Assembly: GCA_003154635.1 (NCBI GenBank)
Contig: PMDX01000249.1
Span: forward strand, 4,556-9,993
Direction of reading: 5' to 3'
Origin: Actinomycetota bacterium
GTDB taxonomy: Bacteria > Actinomycetota > Geothermincolia > Fen-727 > Anoxymicrobiaceae
Length of the DNA stretch: 5,438 bases
Shown in pieces: positions 1-5,438 of the stretch (positions are counted from its first letter, which is position 1; each line of letters begins with the position of its first letter). A model generated the notes under the pieces. It worked only from the letters and a program-made list of their open reading frames with translations, made no database searches and was not told where the DNA came from. The translations under genes and the position numbers were made by a program.

Positions 1-356
1 AGGATGCCGTTCGCCAGACCGGACATCACGTAGAAAAAGAGGAGTAACGAGAAAGATGGAGCGAACGACGCCGCAAGGAGAGAGCCGACCAGCAGAGCGA
101 CCTGCGATAGGAGCAACCGCCTCGGATTGAACCTTTGCATCAGAAGCGTGATGGCCAGTGCGCCGACGAGGCCCCCGGTGAAATACGCAACCTGCAGCAG
201 CCCTCCCAGGCTCTCGTGGAAGTGATAGAACTTCATTATCGTCTCGACCGTCGAGGGTGCGAGAATGAGAACCATGCCCGGGACTATCATCAGAGGGTAG
301 AATGCCCAGATATTTTTTTCGGCGCGGTTGCTTTCCAACAGTTCCCCTGCATTCAC
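1..356 (-). CDS. MFS transporter, N-terminal part (runs off left edge)
   Basis: Reading the minus strand from a GTG at 356 gives 118 open codons to the window edge, so only the N-terminal part of the protein is visible. After a short polar N-terminus (about residues 1-15), four hydrophobic helices appear at roughly 17-37, 51-75, 80-98 and 101-118. The loop after helix 2 (LLMQRFNPRRLLL, residues 71-83) has the basic Asp/Arg-Phe-x-Pro/Gly-Arg-Arg character of the MFS loop 2-3 motif, and helix 4 ends in GLANGI, also MFS-like. Such proteins move small solutes across the cytoplasmic membrane, usually driven by an ion gradient; the substrate cannot be told from this fragment. The start at 356 is preferred because an AGG lies about 8 bases upstream (365-367). 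An in-frame ATG at 431 would add 25 residues but has no visible ribosome binding site and would almost touch the divergent gene. Family call fairly sure, exact start less so. Confidence 0.8.
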   Translation of the reverse strand, partial: MNAGELLESNRAEKNIWAFYPLMIVPGMVLILAPSTVETIMKFYHFHESLGGLLQVAYFTGGLVGALAITLLMQRFNPRRLLLSQVALLVGSLLAASFAPSFSLLLFFYVMSGLANGI

Positions 357-442
357 CGTAATGACCTGCAAGCCAGTATATCGTTTCACTGACCGGGTGT
401 TTGATGTTTGTAACGGAGAGAGACTCGTCATAACATTGATGT
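357..442. promoter_or_regulatory. Divergent intergenic region with weak promoter candidates
   Basis: These 86 bases separate two divergently transcribed genes and should hold both promoters. On the minus strand TATACT at 380-375 is a good -10 match, but the hexamer 17 bases upstream (CAAACA) is a poor -35; transcription would begin near 368, only about 12 bases before the GTG at 356. On the plus strand the best -10-like word is CATAAC at 429-434 with TTGTAA at 408-413 (15-base spacer), which would put the transcript start almost on the ATG at 443. Both calls come from reading by eye and are weak. Confidence 0.3.
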
Positions 443-1657
443 ATGTGGAAAAGGCGTGTAGCGATAATCATTGCGGCGGCAATGCTTACGGTTATGTCTG
501 CCGTGGGAGCGGCAGCCAGCCAGGCCGGAAAAGGCGCCGAAGAAGCCCTGAGTTACATAAAGTCGAGGCAGAACGCGGACGGAGGGTTCTCGGAGCCTGA
601 TGCCGCATCCGACCCGCGCACGTCGTGCTGGGCCGTCCTGTCGGGTGCCGCGGTTGGAGAAGACCCGCTTTCCTGGAGCAATTCGGGTTCCACTGCCGAA
701 CAGTATCTGGACGCTGCCGTCGGTTCAGTGTCGTCTCTCGAGGATATCGAGTTGATGGCGCTGGCCATAGCGGAATCCGGCGGTGATCCCACCGACGTCT
801 CGGGTAAGAACCTGGTGTCGTTGATAAAAGCACAGATGGATTCGAGCGGAAAGATCGGTGCCGACATATATCAGCATTGCTGGGGGATCATCGCGATTAT
901 CGCCTCCGGTGAGGACGCGCCATCCGCCGCGACGGAATGGCTCGTCGAAAAACAACGCGTCGATGGCGGGTGGGGGGAATCAGACCAGGTGGTGGTCAAA
1001 GATACCGCACTCGCACTCGAGGCACTGAACGGTGCGGGTGAGTCATCGGGCGTCAAAGTCGATTCAGCGCTGCAACTTCTCCACGATAAGATGGACGGAG
1101 ACGGCGGTTACATGAGCACCTCAAAGAAATCTGACGCCCAGACGACTTCCACTGTGCTGCGTGCCATCTACGCGGCCGGTGAAGACCCGAAGTCCGATTC
1201 CTGGTCGTTCCATGGAAACAATCCCCTCGGGTTTCTGAACTCGCTTCAGGCTTCCGACGGACACTTCCAGTATTCGAAAGGGACAGAGTCACAACCGGCC
1301 ATGACTACCGCAATTGCGCTACCCTCGATCTCGGGAGTTTCCTTCCCGTTGAACAGCTCTAACACGCTGAAATCCGGTACCGATATCAATTCTTCTGGGG
1401 ATCCGGACACTGGTACGGCCGGCGCGGGGATGTCGCTCCCCGCCACCAAGGCCACTGTTGGAGGAGGGCCTGGATTGCAGGCCAGGGTTGTCCAGGGAGC
1501 CGCCACCGGCGCGTCGGCCTGCGTCCTGGGAGCACTGGGATTATGGCTCTTCCTGATCCTATGCTTTGTATATGCAGGCCTGCTGATCATCATAGCTTTC
1601 ACAGTCGCCGCTGTGTCCAAGCCGAAAAAGAGCTTACCTCCCTTCCCTCCCTTCTGA
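443..1657 (+). CDS. Secreted, membrane-anchored prenyltransferase/squalene-oxidase-repeat (alpha/alpha toroid) protein
   Basis: The 404-residue product begins with a signal peptide: MWKRR, a hydrophobic core at about 6-22, and a possible cleavage near AAA-SQ (23-26). Residues 30-302 carry five copies of a helical-hairpin repeat marked by a Q/K-x-x-D-G-G-aromatic turn: QNADGGF 43-49, a degenerate QMDSSGKIG 131-139, QRVDGGW 171-177, KMDGDGGY 216-223 and QASDGHF 269-275. Each is paired with a small-residue helix often ending in GEDP (72-75, 156-158, 246-249). This is the pattern of the alpha6/alpha6 toroid of terpene cyclases, prenyltransferase beta subunits and transcobalamin-like proteins. The acidic DxDD motif of class II terpene cyclases is absent, so cyclase activity is unlikely; a binding or surface role is inferred. 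A Gly/Ser/Thr/Ala-rich linker (about 303-358) leads to a long hydrophobic stretch (360-391), then a basic, proline-rich tail KPKKSLPPFPPF. The protein should be outside the cell and tethered by its C-terminus. The ATG at 443 is the first possible start, since an in-frame TGA lies at 437-439, but it has no good ribosome binding site. Confidence 0.82.
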   Translation: MWKRRVAIIIAAAMLTVMSAVGAAASQAGKGAEEALSYIKSRQNADGGFSEPDAASDPRTSCWAVLSGAAVGEDPLSWSNSGSTAEQYLDAAVGSVSSLEDIELMALAIAESGGDPTDVSGKNLVSLIKAQMDSSGKIGADIYQHCWGIIAIIASGEDAPSAATEWLVEKQRVDGGWGESDQVVVKDTALALEALNGAGESSGVKVDSALQLLHDKMDGDGGYMSTSKKSDAQTTSTVLRAIYAAGEDPKSDSWSFHGNNPLGFLNSLQASDGHFQYSKGTESQPAMTTAIALPSISGVSFPLNSSNTLKSGTDINSSGDPDTGTAGAGMSLPATKATVGGGPGLQARVVQGAATGASACVLGALGLWLFLILCFVYAGLLIIIAFTVAAVSKPKKSLPPFPPF

Positions 1658-1731
1658 TGATTCTACTCCCCCTCAGGAAGAACGTACCTGACCCGGCTCT
1701 CTAAAGAGACAGAGGTCGGGAACTTGAACAC

Positions 1732-2160
1732 TCAGTCGTCGCCGAATGCATCCCTGTTTCTCCAGAGGAGGCTCAGGGTCGAAGAGCCGAGGGCTGCCGT
1801 CCAGGAATGGATGACGAGCATCTGAGCGCGGTCGGAGTTGAGGGGCCAGTATTTCTTGTTCTCGAGCGAGTAGAGGATATCCATGCATGACAGGAACATC
1901 ATGGCGCTTCCGGCGGCGGCGCCGGCGAAAAAGCCTTTGCGGTTCATCTTCAGGATGTTGATGGCGGCAACCATCGCACAACAGATCATCCACGAGTCGG
2001 CAAGTGGAAAAGCTCTCTCGAACGCCTCGTCCTGGAGGGTCTCTGTAGCTTCCATCTTGCCGGCAAAGAAGAGTATCCAGAAAAGGGCGGTGCCAAATCC
2101 TGTTATGGCGAGAAGGATTGAGAGAACGGTCATCGCCAGAGGCCTGCGTTTTTCTTCCAT
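1732..2160 (-). CDS. Small four-helix integral membrane protein, function unknown
   Basis: This 142-residue protein is not one I recognise. It has a short basic N-terminus (MEEKRRP) and four likely membrane helices at about 8-33, 52-71, 76-98 and 112-133. The loop between helices 1 and 2 (34-51) is acidic, and that between 3 and 4 (99-111) is polar (SLENKKYWPLNSDR). Helices 2 and 3 contain cysteines (60, 61, 92) and are separated by a basic turn, KMNRKG, which the positive-inside rule would place in the cytoplasm together with the N-terminus. The C-terminus ends in RNRDAFGDD. No catalytic or binding motif is visible. It is a real gene because a full AGGAGG sits 7 bases before the ATG and a reasonable promoter lies further upstream. 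It is transcribed away from the glycyl radical enzyme gene, sharing its 194-base upstream region, and converges on the toroid-protein gene. Any link with the enzyme is only positional. Confidence 0.78.
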   Translation of the reverse strand: MEEKRRPLAMTVLSILLAITGFGTALFWILFFAGKMEATETLQDEAFERAFPLADSWMICCAMVAAINILKMNRKGFFAGAAAGSAMMFLSCMDILYSLENKKYWPLNSDRAQMLVIHSWTAALGSSTLSLLWRNRDAFGDD

Positions 2161-2167
2161 CTCGAAA

Positions 2168-2173
2168 CCTCCT
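2168..2173 (-). promoter_or_regulatory. Ribosome binding site of the four-helix membrane protein
   Basis: The minus strand reads AGGAGG here, a perfect Shine-Dalgarno core, 7 bases before the ATG at 2160. It fixes the start and argues against the longer overlapping open frame on the same strand. Confidence 0.9.
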
Positions 2174-2206
2174 GTTCAAAGGGTCGACGATGTAGCAACA
2201 ACTGAC

Positions 2207-2235
2207 ATTATCGATGATGACGGCCCGCCATACAA
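2207..2235 (-). promoter_or_regulatory. Candidate sigma-70-type promoter for the membrane protein gene
   Basis: On the minus strand, TTGTAT (2235-2230) and GATAAT (2212-2207) are separated by exactly 17 bases. The -10 word matches the consensus at five of six positions; the -35 matches only its TTG. The transcript would begin near 2200, leaving a leader of about 40 bases that includes the AGGAGG. Spacing and position are right, but the match was found by eye. Confidence 0.5.
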
Positions 2236-2304
2236 CGAAACCGCAAGTTGGGACAACGTGCCAGTTCAAGGTGAGAACCGTCAAGGCGCTGCAGACGGCC
2301 CCTG

Positions 2305-2313
2305 TGTTATATT
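2305..2313 (+). promoter_or_regulatory. Candidate extended -10 promoter for the glycyl radical enzyme operon
   Basis: The sequence TGTTATATT combines a TGn extension with TATATT, a five-of-six match to the -10 consensus, in the most AT-rich part of the intergenic region. No convincing -35 lies at the usual distance (the nearest, GTCAAG at 2280-2285, is 22 bases away), which is tolerable for an extended -10 promoter or could mean an activator is required. Transcription would start near 2320, giving a leader of about 35 bases. Confidence 0.45.
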
Positions 2314-2343
2314 TTAATTCAACGACAGGCCATGCGCCGATGT

Positions 2344-2349
2344 GGAGGT
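2344..2349 (+). promoter_or_regulatory. Ribosome binding site deciding the glycyl radical enzyme start
   Basis: GGAGGT lies 5 bases before the ATG at 2355, an ideal spacing. The frame stays open upstream to an ATG at 2214, and another in-frame ATG is at 2340, but neither has such a site and the extra residues look non-native. The start at 2355 is therefore preferred. Confidence 0.85.
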
Positions 2350-2354
2350 ATGGG

Positions 2355-4748
2355 ATGAAAGACTCTAGCGCACTCAAGGCCGAAGAACTCTGGAACCCTT
2401 CAAGTTCTCTTTCCGAAAGGGTTGCGAAGCTCAGGGAAGAGTACGTCGATATTCACGAACGTGAATTCCACAACGAGATAATGCCGTTCACAACCGGTAC
2501 GCCGTGGGACACCGTATGGTCGCCCGTCCTGTGGGGAGTGGTCCCGGACCTGCTCGCATTTCACAAAGCTTTTCTCGAGACTCTTCCCATGGCCGCGAAG
2601 AAAGTTGAGCTGCCGCCGGACTTCTGGGAGAAGCCTCACGTGGTGCGGGTAGCGCTGTTTTTTCGCGAGGTGATCTCGAAGTACCTGCCCGTGGAGATAC
2701 TCGATGGGGAACTCATCGTTGGAGGACAGTACAACACGGCGATGTCGCGCGCGATGGATAAGAAACAGTCAAAGCCATGGAGAAAAAAGACCGACAAATG
2801 GCTCAAGGAGATCGAGGTTCTCAACTCCCACGGAATGGGTAACGCTGGGGCCACACCCGGACATCTCATTCCCGACTACCCGCGAGCGCTGAAGCTCGGG
2901 CTCAAGGGTCTGGTAAGGTACTTCGAAGAGCTGGGGTCCGAAGTGACAGACCAGAACCATAAAGATTTTCTCGGTGCGCTCGTGATCACGTGTGAAGGCG
3001 CCAGAGAGTTCGCTGCACGGTACGCCGCCGAAGCCAGGAAGCTCGCTCATGAGTGCGACGACCCGTTGCGCAAGTCCGAGCTGGAAGAGATAGCTCGCAT
3101 CTGCGAGAAGGTACCGTGGGAGCCTCCCGAGACTTTCCATGAGGCTCTACAGGCATTGTGGTTCATACACATGCTGGTAATGGTCCAGGAGTCGTACCCG
3201 GGCCCAGGCCTTTCCCCGGGACGGATAGACCAGTACCTGTACCCGTACTACAACGCTGACATTGAGGCTGGGAGACTCAACCGACAGCAGGCGAAGGAGC
3301 TCCTCGACTGCTTTTGGATCAAGCCGAACTACGCATACGATTTCCTGTGGCGCGTAATGCGAATACGTGGTGTGACCAGCGGATACGGCCAGTTGATCAC
3401 GATAGGAGGGCACGGCCCTGACGGCGAGGACGCTTCGAACGAGCTGACCTGGCTGATACTCGACGTAATCGAGGAGATGAATCTTCTCGAGCCAAAACCC
3501 AACGTGAGACTTCACAAGAATACTCCTGACGACCTGCTCATGAGGGTGGCGGGGATGATATCGAACGCGCAGGGAGCCCCGTTCCTGTTGAACTTCGACG
3601 AGGCTTCAGAGGCGGCGCTGTGCTGGCAAGGCCTGCCCGAAGAAGAGCTTTGGGATTACGCGCCGGTCGGGTGCCTCGAGAACACCCTCCAGGGAAATGA
3701 CCGCTCCGGCACGGTAGATGTCAACGTAAATCTCGCAAAGGCTGTCGAGTTTACGCTGTTCGACGGAAAAGACCAGGCGACAGGCGACAGGCTCGGGCCG
3801 GGCACCGGCGACCCGCGCAAGTTCAGGACGTGGGACGAGTTCAGAAACGCTTTCGAGACGCAGCTAAGGGCCCTACTGGGCAGGTTTTTCGAATACTATG
3901 ATTTCAGCGATTCGATCAGGGCGACTTACGAGCCCACCCCTTACCTGTCCGCGCTGGTTGGTGGCTGTGCCGAGTCCGGACGCGACGTTACGAACGCCGG
4001 CCCTGAGCATAACTTCGTCACGGTGGAGGGGGTCGCTTTTGCAACCGCGGCTGATTCTCTTGTCGCGATAAAGAAGCTGGTCTACGAGGATGGCATCGTA
4101 TCCATGGACGACCTCGTAAAAGCAATAGGAGACAATTTCGATGGCCATGAGAAACTCCGCCAGACACTTATCAACAAAGCGCCCAAGTATGGAAATGACG
4201 ACGACTACGCCGATGGAGTCGCGCGTTATCTCTCGCGATTCTGGACCGAGGAAGTAACAAAACACAAGACCTCTACAGGTAAGCAGTACCGGGGCGGGTA
4301 CCTGTCGTGGAACTACTGGATAGCTTACGCTCCCTGTACCGCCGCGACTCCCGACGGGAGGAAGAGGGGGACCTTCCTCTCGAATGGGCTTTGCCCCGTC
4401 GACGGGACTGACCGTAAAGGCCCGACGGCGGTTGCGATATCGGTTGGAAAGCTCGGACTCGAGACGGCGCCCAACGGCGATTCACACACGATATCGTTCA
4501 ACCCGTCACTCCTGAAGGGGCCCGGGCGGGTCGATAAGCTTGCCGCGTACCTCAGGGGCTATGGCGAGAAGGGCGGCACCGCACTTCAGATAAACGTCAT
4601 AGACCCCGAAACGCTCAAGATGGCCCAACAGAACCCATCGGAGTACTCGAACCTGCTCGTAAGGGTGACCGGATACAACGCGTATTTCGTGATGCTCGGT
4701 AAGGAGATACAGGACGAGATAATAGCCCGGGAATCACATGAGCTCTAG
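2355..4748 (+). CDS. Glycyl radical enzyme, PFL-like dehydratase/decarboxylase superfamily, substrate unknown
   Basis: The 797-residue product is a complete cytoplasmic glycyl radical enzyme of normal family length. The PFL-type barrel spans about 20-650 and the glycine-radical domain about 665-787. Seen directly: the radical loop RVTGYNAYF with Gly773, the thiyl cysteine Cys440 in VGCLEN with a glutamate two residues later (Glu442), the SPGRIDQYLYPYY segment (287-299), the GPGTGDP loop (481-487), KAPKYGNDDDYAD (608-620), and TPDGRK (665-670). In this superfamily the glycyl radical abstracts hydrogen from the cysteine, whose thiyl radical then attacks the substrate; the Cys-x-Glu pair occurs in dehydratases (GCVEP) and in hydroxyphenylacetate decarboxylase (GCLET). 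It is not a true pyruvate formate-lyase, which has adjacent cysteines, and it lacks the cysteine context of the benzylsuccinate-synthase type. The GCLE form leans slightly toward decarboxylases, but segments 124-141 and 547-553 are atypical and I do not assign a substrate. No N-terminal microcompartment-targeting extension is evident. The activase gene overlaps its 3' end. Confidence 0.93.
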   Translation: MKDSSALKAEELWNPSSSLSERVAKLREEYVDIHEREFHNEIMPFTTGTPWDTVWSPVLWGVVPDLLAFHKAFLETLPMAAKKVELPPDFWEKPHVVRVALFFREVISKYLPVEILDGELIVGGQYNTAMSRAMDKKQSKPWRKKTDKWLKEIEVLNSHGMGNAGATPGHLIPDYPRALKLGLKGLVRYFEELGSEVTDQNHKDFLGALVITCEGAREFAARYAAEARKLAHECDDPLRKSELEEIARICEKVPWEPPETFHEALQALWFIHMLVMVQESYPGPGLSPGRIDQYLYPYYNADIEAGRLNRQQAKELLDCFWIKPNYAYDFLWRVMRIRGVTSGYGQLITIGGHGPDGEDASNELTWLILDVIEEMNLLEPKPNVRLHKNTPDDLLMRVAGMISNAQGAPFLLNFDEASEAALCWQGLPEEELWDYAPVGCLENTLQGNDRSGTVDVNVNLAKAVEFTLFDGKDQATGDRLGPGTGDPRKFRTWDEFRNAFETQLRALLGRFFEYYDFSDSIRATYEPTPYLSALVGGCAESGRDVTNAGPEHNFVTVEGVAFATAADSLVAIKKLVYEDGIVSMDDLVKAIGDNFDGHEKLRQTLINKAPKYGNDDDYADGVARYLSRFWTEEVTKHKTSTGKQYRGGYLSWNYWIAYAPCTAATPDGRKRGTFLSNGLCPVDGTDRKGPTAVAISVGKLGLETAPNGDSHTISFNPSLLKGPGRVDKLAAYLRGYGEKGGTALQINVIDPETLKMAQQNPSEYSNLLVRVTGYNAYFVMLGKEIQDEIIARESHEL

Positions 4749-5438
4749 CATGGATGGTGATGTCCGTAACGACAACGGCATAGTCTTCAACATACAGCGG
4801 TTCTCTATCGAGGACGGGCCGGGAATAAGGACTACGGTGTTCATGAAAGGGTGCCCCTTGCGGTGCAAGTGGTGCCATAATCCCGAAGGGCTCGAGAAAA
4901 AGCGACAGCTCATGTGGTTCGACGTGCGGTGCATAGGCGCCAGGGACTGCCTTTCGGTTTGCCCTACTGACGCCCTTGCCCTCACGCCGTCGGGCATGGT
5001 CATCGACCGTGAGGCCTGCGATGCCTGCGGAAAGTGCGCAGATGCCTGCCCGGCCGGAGCACTCGAGGTCGTGGGCAAGAGGTTTTCCCCACGACAGGCG
5101 TTCGACGAAGTGATCAGGGACGAGGCGTTCTATCGCAACTCCGGCGGAGGGGTCACGGTCTCGGGGGGAGAACCGACAATGCAGCCCCGGTTTGTCGAAG
5201 AATTTATGAGGATCTGCCGCGAGGGCGGTCTCAATGTCGCGCTGGATACATGCGGGTATTCCTCGCCGGAAATCCTTGAACGCCTGCTCCGACTTGCCGA
5301 CATGGTGCTGCTCGACCTCAAGGTGATGGATCCGGGCAGGCACAGAGTGCTTACCGGTGTCGATATCGAACCGGTCCTAAACAGCGCGCGCATGGTCGAC
5401 GGACAGGAAAAACCCGTCTGGGTGCGCACGCCGATAAT
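4738..5438 (+). CDS. Glycyl radical enzyme activating enzyme, radical SAM (3'-truncated by window end)
   Basis: The visible 233 residues are the N-terminal three quarters or so of a glycyl-radical-enzyme activase. The radical-SAM motif is C39-x3-C43-x2-C46 within KGCPLRCKWCHNPE, preceded by the family hallmark EDGPGIRTTVF (25-35). An inserted ferredoxin-like region follows (65-110), with a complete C94-x2-C97-x2-C100-x3-CP cluster motif and a first motif C65-x5-C71-x3-CP that lacks its second cysteine (Ala68). Downstream are SGGEP (142-146), which binds the SAM methionine, ALDTCGY (168-174) and DLK (193-195). It would cleave SAM to a 5'-deoxyadenosyl radical and install the radical on Gly773 of the upstream enzyme. 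The ATG at 4738 overlaps the enzyme gene by 11 bases and has a weak GGGA at 4729-4732. A second in-frame ATG at 4750, one base after the enzyme stop, is an alternative that would shorten the protein by four residues. The reading frame is open to the edge. Confidence 0.93.
   Translation, partial: MSSSMDGDVRNDNGIVFNIQRFSIEDGPGIRTTVFMKGCPLRCKWCHNPEGLEKKRQLMWFDVRCIGARDCLSVCPTDALALTPSGMVIDREACDACGKCADACPAGALEVVGKRFSPRQAFDEVIRDEAFYRNSGGGVTVSGGEPTMQPRFVEEFMRICREGGLNVALDTCGYSSPEILERLLRLADMVLLDLKVMDPGRHRVLTGVDIEPVLNSARMVDGQEKPVWVRTPI

Noticed and set aside
1673..1720. Hairpins in the convergent gap (TCAGG 1673-1677 with CCTGA 1687-1691; CCCG 1692-1695 with CGGG 1717-1720 around CTCT/AGAG)
   Set aside because: Stems are only 4-5 bp with large loops, and no T-run follows on either strand, so an intrinsic terminator is not supported.
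2246..2264. A sigma-54-like promoter around TTGGGACAACGTGCC
   Set aside because: The distance between the GG and GC elements is not the required 10 bases and the flanking consensus is poor.
2214..2354. A 47-codon N-terminal extension of the glycyl radical enzyme
   Set aside because: The extension covers the promoter region and does not look like a targeting peptide, and GGAGGT at 2344-2349 points to the ATG at 2355.
1673..2377. A 234-codon open frame on the minus strand overlapping the membrane protein gene and the intergenic region
   Set aside because: It is rich in Arg, Pro and Ser, lacks any recognisable motif, has no ribosome binding site, and covers a gene in another frame that has a perfect AGGAGG and clear membrane helices.
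2451..2466. Inverted repeat ATTCACG-AA-CGTGAAT
   Set aside because: The 7-bp arms are perfect, but it lies inside the enzyme gene, encoding residues around IHERE, and I see no second copy in the promoter region; chance is the simplest explanation.
2355..2480. Microcompartment encapsulation peptide at the N-terminus of the enzyme
   Set aside because: Only about 20 residues precede the conserved SERVAKLRE start of the core, and no shell-protein genes are in the window.
4615..5343. A 242-codon minus-strand open frame opposite the activase
   Set aside because: It lies antisense to strongly conserved glycyl radical and radical-SAM motifs, and its composition is that of a shadow frame in GC-rich coding DNA.

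Overview
The window looks like part of the chromosome of an anaerobic bacterium with a moderately GC-rich genome. The anaerobic assignment rests on a glycyl radical enzyme and its radical-SAM activase, both of which are destroyed or inactivated by oxygen. A secreted, membrane-anchored prenyltransferase/squalene-oxidase-repeat protein fits lineages such as anaerobic Actinobacteria, Firmicutes or Chloroflexi. The taxonomic guess is an inference and is weak; no rRNA, tRNA or lineage marker is present.

Layout: (i) 1-356, minus strand: the N-terminal third of a major facilitator superfamily transporter, running off the left edge. (ii) 357-442: a short divergent intergenic region. (iii) 443-1657, plus strand: an exported protein with repeated QxxDGG[FWY]-type helical hairpins, a low-complexity linker and a C-terminal membrane anchor. 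(iv) 1658-1731: a convergent gap with only weak hairpins. (v) 1732-2160, minus strand: a small four-helix membrane protein of unknown function with a strong ribosome binding site. (vi) 2161-2354: a divergent promoter region with a plausible promoter on each strand. (vii) 2355-4748, plus strand: a complete 797-residue glycyl radical enzyme. (viii) 4738 to the right edge, plus strand: its activating enzyme, overlapping the enzyme gene by 11 bases and cut off by the window end.

The enzyme and activase form an evident operon. The activase would cleave S-adenosylmethionine with its [4Fe-4S] cluster and install a radical on Gly773 of the enzyme. That radical is passed to Cys440, which attacks the substrate. 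The enzyme has the universal glycyl-radical-enzyme residues, but its active-site neighbourhood (GCLEN in place of the dehydratase GCVEP, and no FPE-type segment where many dehydratases have one) does not match a reaction class I can name. Its substrate is therefore open. The other three genes have their own promoters or orientations, and nothing in the sequence proves that they work with the enzyme. I see no mobile element, CRISPR array, RNA gene or long repeat.
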